The notes beneath the pieces are model-generated. The model was not told the origin of the DNA, searched no databases, and saw only the letters and a program-made list of their open reading frames with translations. DNA of 64,000 nt from an uncultured Acetatifactor sp. (GTDB lineage Bacteria > Bacillota > Clostridia > Lachnospirales > Lachnospiraceae): the NCBI GenBank assembly GCA_947581865.1, contig CANPWA010000003.1, positions 1 through 64,000 of the forward strand, in the 5' to 3' direction. Shown here piece by piece: positions 7,768 to 15,410 of the stretch. The translations under genes were made by a program, and so were the position numbers. Numbering within the stretch: the stretch's first letter is position 1; each line of letters starts with the position of its first letter.

Positions 7768-8859
7768 TCAAAAATGATTGATCGCTTCAATGACATATGC
7801 CTGTTCTTCTTCCGTCATTCCGTTGTACATGGGAATGGATAAAACCGTATCCGCGTAGTGTTCCGTGACAGGGAAACTTCCCCGGGAATATCCCAGATAC
7901 CCATATGCTTCCGAAAGATGCGGGGGGATGGGGTAGTGGATGATTGTGCCGATCTCCCTGGCATTGAGATGATCGATCAGTTCCTGTCTCTGTTCGCACT
8001 GTATCACATACTGATGCCAGACGCTGTCGGCATGGGGGCGAACCTGCGGGAGACGGATGGCAGGATTTCGGATCCCCTCCCGGTATCCCGCGGCAAGAGC
8101 CCTGCGCTCGTCGGTCAGTTCTTTTATATGGCGGAGACGGACCCGCAGGAGCCCTGCCTGCAGCTCGTCCAGGCGGGAGTTTGCCCCGACTACCTTGTTA
8201 TAATATCGTTTTTCGCTTCCGTAGTTGCGGTAGATCCTCATTTCGGAGGCGATCGCCTCGTCATTGGTCACAATGGCGCCGCCGTCCCCAAAGCCCCCGA
8301 GATTCTTGGAGGGATAAAAGGAAAAGCACCCGATGTCCCCGAAGGTCCCGGTCATTTTTCCCTGAAAGCATGCCCCATGGGACTGGGCACAGTCCTCCAC
8401 CAGACGGAGATCGTGTTTTTGGCACAAAGAAACGATCTTCTCCATATTGCAGGCCTGACCGTACAGGTGTACCACCAGTACAGCCCTGGTCTTGTCCGTG
8501 ATCTTTTCCTCTATCCGGTCCGCGTCGATGTTAAAATATCCGTCGGGCTCCACAAAAACAGGAGTAGCGCCGTTGATGGTAATTCCCATGACACTCGCAA
8601 TATAGGTGTTTGCCGGAACAAGCACTTCGTCTCCGGCTCCGATGCCCAGGATCCGAAAGGCAAGCCACAGCGCATCCAGACCGCTGGCAAGCCCCACACA
8701 GTGTTCGCTTCCTGTATATGCTGCGAATTCCCGCTCAAATGTCTCTACTTCCTGCCCCAGCACATACCAGCCGGAGCGCAGTACCTCCAGCGCTTTCTGC
8801 TCAAATTCCTTCTGGTACCGGAAAAACCCTCTGTCCAGGCGGTTTGGCATTATCTTCAT
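7768..8859 (-). CDS. DegT/DnrJ/EryC1/StrS sugar aminotransferase (FdtB/QdtB-like)
   Basis: 363 residues, full length for the PLP-dependent nucleotide-sugar aminotransferases. The Schiff-base lysine is in GCFSFYPSKNLGGFGDGG, with the PLP-contacting EDCAQSHGA upstream and the RNYGSEKRY segment after. Such enzymes place an amino group on a keto-deoxysugar nucleotide. Next to an FdtA-like cupin the best guess is a 3-amino-3,6-dideoxyhexose. It is the first gene of the minus-strand operon; AAGGAG lies 10 bases before ATG 8859, with a second possible ATG at 8850. No dTDP-glucose pyrophosphorylase, dehydratase or acetyltransferase is nearby, so the precursor must come from elsewhere. Confidence 0.9.
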   Translation of the reverse strand: MKIMPNRLDRGFFRYQKEFEQKALEVLRSGWYVLGQEVETFEREFAAYTGSEHCVGLASGLDALWLAFRILGIGAGDEVLVPANTYIASVMGITINGATPVFVEPDGYFNIDADRIEEKITDKTRAVLVVHLYGQACNMEKIVSLCQKHDLRLVEDCAQSHGACFQGKMTGTFGDIGCFSFYPSKNLGGFGDGGAIVTNDEAIASEMRIYRNYGSEKRYYNKVVGANSRLDELQAGLLRVRLRHIKELTDERRALAAGYREGIRNPAIRLPQVRPHADSVWHQYVIQCEQRQELIDHLNAREIGTIIHYPIPPHLSEAYGYLGYSRGSFPVTEHYADTVLSIPMYNGMTEEEQAYVIEAINHF

Positions 8860-8893
8860 GGGCTTCCTGCTCCTTGTTATTTTATCTAAATCA

Positions 8894-8921
8894 ATTATAC
8901 AGGAAATACCGGGATGGTCAA
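8894..8921 (-). promoter_or_regulatory. Promoter of the sugar operon
   Basis: On the minus strand TTGACC (8921-8916), 16 bases, TATAAT (8899-8894), about 35 bases before the aminotransferase start. Confidence 0.7.
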
Positions 8922-8977
8922 GCTTTTTTGACTATCTCGCAGCAGCGGGGTGCAAAGGATTATAGAAATTTGTCGGA

Positions 8978-9006
8978 TTGATTTCTCTGCCCCTTTGTGA
9001 TAAAAT
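8978..9006 (+). promoter_or_regulatory. Promoter of the hybrid histidine kinase
   Basis: TTGATT (8978-8983), 17 bases, TAAAAT (9001-9006). The expected leader is about 135 bases to the GTG at 9148; no obvious hairpin was seen in it. Confidence 0.6.
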
Positions 9007-9147
9007 AATTTGAATAATTTCCCTGCAAAAGACGATTTTGGCGCAGGTTAAGGATCCCGGACGGTCATATCGTGCAGATCCCCAAAAGAGAGCAGACGGA
9101 TTCCGGAAATTTGATATAGTACAGATTATGGAAAGGTGGCAAGAACC

Positions 9148-11271
9148 GTGAAGAACAGAGGATTCTCAAAAATAGCGGCAGCAGTGCTGTCTGTGATCCT
9201 TGCAGGCAGCTTCCTCTCATTTCCCACATATGCCGAAGAAACTCAGGAAATTTCTTTCACGGAGGAGGAGAGGGCGTACATAGCAGAAGGGAAAACCTTG
9301 AAGGTAGGCTATGTCACAGATCGCCGTCCGGTATCTTTTCAGGGAGAAGACGGTGAGCTTGCAGGAATTTCCAGACAGATATTTGACCGGATCGCCCAAA
9401 TCAGCGGGCTGCATTTTGACTATGTGGCGCTTCCTGACGGTGATATAACCTATGAGTATCTGGAGAGAGAAAAATTTGACCTTGTCACCAGCGTGGAATA
9501 CAATAAGGAAAATCAGAATGCCCGCGGGATTTTGATCAGCGATCCCTATTTGTCGAGCAGAAAAGTGATCGTGGCAAAGGATGGCTTGAAATTTAAGGCA
9601 GATGCCGATTTCAAGGTTGCGATCTCTACGGGTTCCCAGACGATCAAAAAGGTGATCGCCAGGCAGTATCCTAATTTTAAGCTGCAGGACTATCCTTCCA
9701 TGGAGGCATGTCTGGATGCCGTGAGCAGGGGAGAGGCGGATCTGCTGATCCAGAATCAATATGTGGTGGAGTACTGGCTCTATAAGCCCAGCTATGACAA
9801 TCTGGCAGTTATTCCCATTGTGGAAATGGATGATCAGCTATGTTTTTCGGCAGTAGTTCCCATAGAACGGGATGACATCGTATGGAGCCAAAAGGAACTG
9901 GTGATCTCCATAATCAATAAATCCATTTCGCAGATATCGGACAGCGAAGTGTCGGGTTTTGTGATCGAGTCCACACTGAGCAATATGTATGAGTATACCA
10001 TTTCCGATTTCGTGTATCAGTATCGGTATATGATTGCTCTGTTGGGCTTTTTTGGCATTCTGATCTGTATACTGGTGTATGTGGCATTGCATTCCCGGAT
10101 CCGTTCCATCAATGCGCGGGCAGATGCCAAAGCCAAAAGCGATTTTCTCTCCGCCATGAGCCATGAGATCCGTACCCCTCTCAACGGGTTGATCAGCTTA
10201 AACTATCTGATGTCCCAGAATGTGGATGACCGGGACAAAATATCCGGTTATCTGCACCAGTCCTCCATCGTGGCGCAGTATCTGATGGCGCTGGTAAATA
10301 ATGTTCTGGATATGTCGAAGCTGCAGGAAGGGGAGATGGAACTGGAGCAGAAACCCATCGATCTTAATCTGCTGGTGCAGACAGTGGAATCCGTGGAAAG
10401 AGACAGCATGGAGGAAAAAGGAATTGAGTTTGGGATGGATGTGGAGCTTCCCTATCCCGAAGTCCTCGGGGACCCGGTGAGAATCCAGCAGGTGCTTCTC
10501 AATCTGTTGGACAATGCGCGGAAATATACGGACAAGGGGGGCTGTGTGACGATAAAGGCAGAGCAGTCCGATACCGGCGGGGGAGTCATTCGGACAACGA
10601 TCCGGGTTCTGGATACCGGGTGCGGTATGAGCGAAGAATTTCAAAAGAAAATATTCAAACCTTTTACCCAGGAGCGAAAAACGGTTTCCCAGGGAAATCA
10701 GGGAACCGGTCTGGGACTGTCTATCTGCTCCCTGCTGGCAGAGCGCATGGGTGGGTCTTTGGTGGTGGACAGCGAAATGGGAACCGGAAGCTGCTTTACG
10801 TTTACCTTTGAGGCGGAACAGACTAAACCCGGGGAGGAGAGCGGGAAGACGGAAACGCAGGAAGGTGCGGGCATACCAATTACCCATGCCAGACCGCATA
10901 TTCTGGTTGCGGAAGACAATGAGCTGAACGGACAGATTTTGGTGGAATTGTTAAAAGAGGAGGGCTACGAGGTTCTGCATGTAGAGAATGGCAGGAAGGC
11001 GCTGGAAGTGTTTGAAGCGTCGGCTGTCGGGGAATATGGCATCATACTGATGGATCTGTTGATGCCGGAGATGAACGGTTTTGAGGCGACAAAGGCGATC
11101 CGCAGGCTGGATCGTCCGGATGCCAAAACGGTCAGGATTTTTGCCAGCACCGCCAATACTTTTCAGGAGGATCGTGATAAGGCGCTTCAGAGCGGAATGG
11201 ATGATTTTATCGCAAAACCCATTGATATCAAAGAGTTATTAAAGAAATTGCAGAGCAGTGTATCGATGTAA
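9148..11271 (+). CDS. Hybrid sensor histidine kinase with periplasmic-binding-protein sensor
   Basis: About 707 residues from GTG 9148, chosen because AAAGGTGG lies 8 bases upstream and a clean signal peptide (ending PTYAEE) follows. Domains in order: SBP_bac_3-type solute-binding domain (about 45-275), one membrane helix (about 291-316), HisKA with phospho-acceptor His339 in SAMSHEIRTPLNG, HATPase with NLLDNARKYTDKGG, DTGCGMS and GTGLGLSI, then a receiver domain with Asp636 in IILMDLLMPEMNG. The build is that of BvgS/EvgS hybrids but without a C-terminal Hpt domain. No partner response regulator or Hpt gene is adjacent. It likely senses an amino acid or similar small solute outside the membrane and passes phosphate to its own receiver; the output is unknown. 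Confidence 0.92.
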   Translation: MKNRGFSKIAAAVLSVILAGSFLSFPTYAEETQEISFTEEERAYIAEGKTLKVGYVTDRRPVSFQGEDGELAGISRQIFDRIAQISGLHFDYVALPDGDITYEYLEREKFDLVTSVEYNKENQNARGILISDPYLSSRKVIVAKDGLKFKADADFKVAISTGSQTIKKVIARQYPNFKLQDYPSMEACLDAVSRGEADLLIQNQYVVEYWLYKPSYDNLAVIPIVEMDDQLCFSAVVPIERDDIVWSQKELVISIINKSISQISDSEVSGFVIESTLSNMYEYTISDFVYQYRYMIALLGFFGILICILVYVALHSRIRSINARADAKAKSDFLSAMSHEIRTPLNGLISLNYLMSQNVDDRDKISGYLHQSSIVAQYLMALVNNVLDMSKLQEGEMELEQKPIDLNLLVQTVESVERDSMEEKGIEFGMDVELPYPEVLGDPVRIQQVLLNLLDNARKYTDKGGCVTIKAEQSDTGGGVIRTTIRVLDTGCGMSEEFQKKIFKPFTQERKTVSQGNQGTGLGLSICSLLAERMGGSLVVDSEMGTGSCFTFTFEAEQTKPGEESGKTETQEGAGIPITHARPHILVAEDNELNGQILVELLKEEGYEVLHVENGRKALEVFEASAVGEYGIILMDLLMPEMNGFEATKAIRRLDRPDAKTVRIFASTANTFQEDRDKALQSGMDDFIAKPIDIKELLKKLQSSVSM

Positions 11272-11279
11272 GACAGAGC

Positions 11280-11325
11280 CAGAGCGGGTATGGAAAAGAA
11301 TTTTCAAACCCGCTCTGACTGTTTT
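11280..11325 (+). terminator. Terminator after the hybrid kinase
   Basis: AGAGCGGGT (11281-11289) pairs with ACCCGCTCT (11308-11316), extended by one C-G pair, followed by ACTGTTTTT. The hairpin also lies directly downstream of the convergent 53-codon gene, but there it has no T-run. Confidence 0.7.
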
Positions 11326-11486
11326 TATCTTTTTGATCTTTCCGTGTTTTTCTTTTCCGGATAACCGTTCCCCTGCAGGTCGGTAGATTCTGTCGCCGCG
11401 CCCGCCTTTTTATCACCTGTGGAAGGGCGGCTGCTTTCCCATACACCATTGGGAATGGGATTGATGGGTTTCTTTTTATCTGTCAT
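11325..11486 (-). CDS. Small hydrophilic protein, 53 residues, unknown
   Basis: The ATG at 11486 is preceded by GGAGG 6 bases upstream, a strong site, and the frame runs 53 codons to TAA at 11325-11327. The peptide begins MTDKKKPINPIPNGVWE and ends NTERSKR; it is Lys/Pro/Gly/Ser-rich with no membrane segment or Cys. I recognise no family. It follows the minus-strand MATE gene by 87 bases and could be its second cistron, ending at the hairpin shared with the kinase gene. The support is the ribosome site and position only. Confidence 0.45.
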   Translation of the reverse strand: MTDKKKPINPIPNGVWESSRPSTGDKKAGAATESTDLQGNGYPEKKNTERSKR

Positions 11487-11573
11487 TTTTGTTTCCTCCG
11501 GTATCAGTATGCCGTTTGCCGGGGAAAATATACCCGGCCCACTGAAGCCGCATTGGCGTGTGTAATGGACGGC

Positions 11574-12938
11574 TCACAGCCCGGTGCGGATGATTTCTTT
11601 CCACTTGGGAGAGAAGACATAGTATGCGATCATCATGATCATGCCGAAGCTGAAGCTGATGGGAAAACACAGCATGACAAAGGTTCCGTCAAACAGTGTG
11701 GCAATCAGATATGCACTGGGGATTCTCACTGCCCAGAGCATCAGGATATTTACCACCGTGGTGTACCGGATCAGCCCCACGCCGTTGACAATGCAGATGA
11801 TACCGTTGAAAATCGCATAGAACCACTGGGACAAAAGCATGATCACCACATATCTGCTGGCGTACATCAGCACGGTTTCATCCTGGGAGAAGCAGCGCAG
11901 AATGGGCATCCGCACGGTGATCATCGCAAGCCCTGCAGCCAGCGTAATGAGCCCTGAGATCACGGGAATTTTAATATATCCTGCCCGCAGTCTGTCATAG
12001 TTTTGGGCGCCGTAGTTCTGACCGGAGAAGGTGGTGGCGGCGGAGGACAGGGCGGTGATGGCGACATTGGACAGCCCCGTGATCCTGCCGGCGACAGCCT
12101 GCCCTGCCATAAAGACAGAGCCCTGAGAGTTGACAAGAGTCTGCAGAGCCACATGACCCAGCGAATAAAGGGAATTATTCAGACCGATGGGTAATCCGAT
12201 GCCTATGATGCTTTTCAGTTCTTCCCTGTAAAACCGCTTTGGCAGAAAAGTGAAGCAGCTGTCGGGGAAACGCTTCCGGATATAGAGAAGGCTCACAAGC
12301 CATGACAGATACATGGCAATGCTGGTGGAGAGCGCCGCGCCCGTAACGTCCATGCCAAAGCCGGCGACAAATACCAGATCCAGGACGATGTTGACAATGC
12401 AGGAAACCACAAGGAACCAAAGGGATGCCCTGCTGTCTCCCAGCCCCCGCAGGATTCCTGCATTCATATTGTAGCCGATATTGCCCAGAGAGCCCAGAAA
12501 GATGATCCTGGTATAGGAGACAGCGGCGCTCCAGGCATCGTCCGGGACGCTCATAAAGCGAAGGATCAAAGGGGTTACAAATAAACCGATGATGCCCAGC
12601 GGAATGCCGCACATATAGACGAAAGAGATCGCGGTTTCACATGTTTTTTGCATTTTCTCCCTGTTTCCTGCCCCGGCAAACTGGGAGATCAGTATGGAGA
12701 CACCGGAGCCGATTCCGAGAAAGATGCACAACAGGACTTCCACCGGCTGCGCACTGGTGCCCACTGCAGCCAGCGAAGTATCCCCGCAGAATTTCCCGAT
12801 GACCAGCGTGTCAACCGTGGTGTACATCTGCTGCAGGACATTTCCTAAGATGATGGGAAGTGCGAACAGCAATACCTTTTTCATGATCGGACCGGTGGTC
12901 ATATCTATTTTCCCGCTTTTTTTCATGGTCTGTTCCAT
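11574..12938 (-). CDS. MATE family efflux transporter
   Basis: 454 residues, about 12 membrane helices, with the family pattern KKVLLFALPIILGNVLQQMY and TVDTLVIGKF near the N-terminus and a second repeat beginning IGIGLPIGLNNSLYSLGHVA. MATE proteins expel organic cations using ion gradients. The start at 12938 is followed by a second Met (12926) and either is possible; AGGAG lies a little far from the first. It is divergent from an AraC regulator at 13090, with a palindrome in the shared spacer, so the regulator probably controls this pump. It shares little with the MATE protein at 1642. Confidence 0.92.
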   Translation of the reverse strand: MEQTMKKSGKIDMTTGPIMKKVLLFALPIILGNVLQQMYTTVDTLVIGKFCGDTSLAAVGTSAQPVEVLLCIFLGIGSGVSILISQFAGAGNREKMQKTCETAISFVYMCGIPLGIIGLFVTPLILRFMSVPDDAWSAAVSYTRIIFLGSLGNIGYNMNAGILRGLGDSRASLWFLVVSCIVNIVLDLVFVAGFGMDVTGAALSTSIAMYLSWLVSLLYIRKRFPDSCFTFLPKRFYREELKSIIGIGLPIGLNNSLYSLGHVALQTLVNSQGSVFMAGQAVAGRITGLSNVAITALSSAATTFSGQNYGAQNYDRLRAGYIKIPVISGLITLAAGLAMITVRMPILRCFSQDETVLMYASRYVVIMLLSQWFYAIFNGIICIVNGVGLIRYTTVVNILMLWAVRIPSAYLIATLFDGTFVMLCFPISFSFGMIMMIAYYVFSPKWKEIIRTGL

Positions 12939-12954
12939 ACACGTTATCGTTATC

Positions 12955-12973
12955 TCCTATATTCTTTATAGGA
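12955..12973. promoter_or_regulatory. Inverted repeat between the MATE and AraC genes
   Basis: TCCTATA (12955-12961), 5 bases, TATAGGA (12967-12973): a perfect 7-bp inverted repeat 17 bases before the MATE start. It could be an operator or an mRNA hairpin that masks the AGGAG (complement of 12954-12958). Confidence 0.4.
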
Positions 12974-12994
12974 TATAGTTTAATAAAGATAGTT

Positions 12995-13023
12995 TTGCGT
13001 TTCTTATCATTTTATGAGATAAT
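12995..13023 (+). promoter_or_regulatory. Promoter of the AraC regulator
   Basis: TTGCGT (12995-13000), 17 bases, GATAAT (13018-13023). Confidence 0.5.
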
Positions 13024-13089
13024 ACCATTGAAATTTATGCAGATATGACATTTGTCACCGAACGAAAGAATCAGAAGGAGGGAGAAGAG

Positions 13090-13947
13090 ATGGCGCTTCC
13101 ATTACCTGAGGGGCAGCTTTTCCATATAGAATACAGAGTTCTTCCGGCAGACTACGAGATGCCTTCCCTGGAGGCGGCTTTCGACCACTATGCGCTGGGC
13201 TATCATATCAGAGGAGACCGGACGACCATCACTCCGGATATGATCTTTACATCCCATCCGGGATATGTCAGCGCCATGGCGCCCTTTGTCTACCACAGGA
13301 CCATTCCGGCATCCCGGGAACCCTATGAAAGCATCCTGATCAAATTTTCTCCGCTGTTTGTCCGTCCCCTGACGGAGCGGTTCGGGCAGAGGCTGCTGGA
13401 TGATATCTATTCTTATCCCGCCAATCATTTTACCGTGGAGATCCGGGAACAGGTTCGGCAGCTTTTTTTCCTTATGCTGGAGGAATACAGGCATTCTGCC
13501 GTCTACAGCGACTTTAAATTGCAGTGTATGCTGTCGGAACTTTTATTGACCATCGCCGAATACCGGCTGCCGGAGGAAAATGCCAGCGTGCATCCTACGA
13601 CGTTGACTCCTCCTATCATTGAGGCGGTGTATTATATGGAAAAACATTATGCCGAGAATATTACCATAGACGATGTGGCGGGCGTTGCAAATTATTCCGC
13701 CTCATATTTTTCCAGACTTTTTCATGTCCAGCTGGGCAAGCCCTATACGGAATACCTGGGCAGTATCCGGCTGAAGAATGCCCAGCGTCTGCTTTTGAGC
13801 ACGGATAAATCCGTCACGGAGATAGCGTTGGAGAGCGGTTATCAATATCCGGGCAATCTCACGGCGGCATTTAAGAAAAGAACCGGCATGACTCCCCAGC
13901 AATATCGGAGGCAGATGGTGAGAGGAAGTCTTGTATTGCAATCGTAA
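13090..13947 (+). CDS. AraC family transcriptional regulator
   Basis: 285 residues from ATG 13090, which has AAGGAGGG 7 bases upstream (an ATG at 13045 has no site). Residues 1-150 form a cupin-like ligand-sensing domain. Residues from about 185 form the two-HTH AraC DNA-binding domain, with ITIDDVAGVANYSASYFSRL (first HTH) and SVTEIALESGYQYPGNLTAA then FKKRTGMTPQQYRRQ (second HTH and signature). It is divergent from the MATE gene, so local control of efflux in response to a small molecule is likely. The inducer is unknown. Confidence 0.9.
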   Translation: MALPLPEGQLFHIEYRVLPADYEMPSLEAAFDHYALGYHIRGDRTTITPDMIFTSHPGYVSAMAPFVYHRTIPASREPYESILIKFSPLFVRPLTERFGQRLLDDIYSYPANHFTVEIREQVRQLFFLMLEEYRHSAVYSDFKLQCMLSELLLTIAEYRLPEENASVHPTTLTPPIIEAVYYMEKHYAENITIDDVAGVANYSASYFSRLFHVQLGKPYTEYLGSIRLKNAQRLLLSTDKSVTEIALESGYQYPGNLTAAFKKRTGMTPQQYRRQMVRGSLVLQS

Positions 13948-13964
13948 TGCCATAAGAATATAAT
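13936..13964 (+). promoter_or_regulatory. Promoter of the CapA-like gene
   Basis: TTGCAA (13936-13941), 17 bases, TATAAT (13959-13964). It overlaps the stop codon of the AraC gene, so the next gene has its own start. Confidence 0.65.
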
Positions 13965-14014
13965 ATAAAGATATAAAATCTTCTGACGATACTAAGGATT
14001 TGGGGAAGACAGAC

Positions 14015-15385
14015 ATGAAAAAACATAAGAAAAAATGGTCCCCGGCGGCACGGGTGATCTGTTTTTTGTCATTGGTGACGCTGCTGGGATTTTTGACCGT
14101 TGTGGCTGCGGCGGAGTATATGGAGAGAACGGCTCCAGAAGGTGGGGAGAAAGCCGTTTCGGCTTTGCCGCAGGCGGCTGCGCCTTCCATAGAGCCCATT
14201 GTACCGGAGGAGACGCTGCCAGAGCCGGAGAGCGGGGAGGTCTTTGAAGAGTATGACATCACACTGATGGCGCTGGGGGACAACCTTATGCATATGGGAA
14301 TCGTCTATACGGGCAGACAGGATGACGGAAGCTATGACTATTCCTGTTTGTTTAAGGATATGTCAGACTTTCTGGGGGCGGCTGACATCCGTGTGATCAA
14401 TCAGGAGACGATCTTCGGGGGAAATGAAAGAGGATTTTCCGGGTATCCCTATTTTAATTCCCCTACGCAGGTGGGAGATGCCATCGCTGCCGCGGGATTC
14501 AATGTGGTGCTTCACGCCACCAATCACGCGGCGGATCAGGGAATACAGGGCATCGAAAATTGCTGTGCTTTCTGGGAGCAGTATCCGGAAGTGGTGGTGA
14601 CGGGGATTTCTCCGGGAGAGGGCAGCAGAAGCCCTGAGGAGACTTCCGGGGAAGAGAGTGCTGCCGGGGTTTCCGACAGAATTGCATACATGACGGTAAA
14701 AGATAAGACCTTTGCCATTTTAAATTATACATACGGACCCAATTCGGGTGTGGTGGACAGAGAGCTCCAGGACCGGCTCAATGTGCTCTGCGCATACAAT
14801 GAGGAGAGCGGGGCAATTGATTACACTTCGCTGAATCCTCAGGTTTTGGAGGATATCCGGGAGGCGGACCGGAAAGCGGATATGGTGTTGGTCTTTCCCC
14901 ACTGGGGGACAGAGTACAGCACGGTTCCTTCCAGTTATCAGGAGAAATTTGCGCAGGAGATGGCGGATGCAGGGGCAGATCTGATCGTGGGGACACATCC
15001 CCATGTCCCCCAGCCGGTGGTGTGGCTGCAGGCAGGCGACGGTCATAAAACTCTCTGCTATTATTCCCTGGGAAATTATGTTTCCACACAGAAAAATGCC
15101 GACTCCATGTTAGAGGAGATGGCATGGGTCACGTTCCATGTGACAGAGACGGATATGTATATCGATGCGGATCAAAGCGGTGCGCTGCCCTTAGTCTGTC
15201 ATTACAAGAGCGGTCCGGTCCGGCTCGTGGGGGTGTATCCTTTGGAGGATTACACGGAGGAGATGGCCCAAAACCATGGCATCCGGAATTATGGAGGCAT
15301 AGCCCTCCGTCTGGAAGATCTGCAGCAGGAGAGCCGGGAGATCCTCGGAGGAATGCAGCTGGATAAATCGGATATCCTGAAATGA
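14015..15385 (+). CDS. CapA family metallophosphatase-like membrane-anchored protein
   Basis: 456 residues from ATG 14015 (a TTG at 14000 is in frame but less likely). One N-terminal helix (about 12-32) anchors it, followed by a Pro/Glu/Ala-rich linker to about residue 80, so the enzyme domain is outside the cell. Then a PGA_cap/CapA domain: LMALGDNLMHMG, INQETIFGG, ATNHAADQG, LVFPHWGTEY and IVGTHPHVPQP give the metal-binding Asp, Asn, His series of calcineurin-like phosphatases. CapA acts in poly-gamma-glutamate export in Bacillus, but most clostridial homologues stand alone as here, with no capBC. A polysaccharide or phosphodiester substrate is possible. Confidence 0.85.
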   Translation: MKKHKKKWSPAARVICFLSLVTLLGFLTVVAAAEYMERTAPEGGEKAVSALPQAAAPSIEPIVPEETLPEPESGEVFEEYDITLMALGDNLMHMGIVYTGRQDDGSYDYSCLFKDMSDFLGAADIRVINQETIFGGNERGFSGYPYFNSPTQVGDAIAAAGFNVVLHATNHAADQGIQGIENCCAFWEQYPEVVVTGISPGEGSRSPEETSGEESAAGVSDRIAYMTVKDKTFAILNYTYGPNSGVVDRELQDRLNVLCAYNEESGAIDYTSLNPQVLEDIREADRKADMVLVFPHWGTEYSTVPSSYQEKFAQEMADAGADLIVGTHPHVPQPVVWLQAGDGHKTLCYYSLGNYVSTQKNADSMLEEMAWVTFHVTETDMYIDADQSGALPLVCHYKSGPVRLVGVYPLEDYTEEMAQNHGIRNYGGIALRLEDLQQESREILGGMQLDKSDILK

Positions 15386-15410
15386 TCCAAGCGTCTTTAC
15401 GAAAGCGCAT

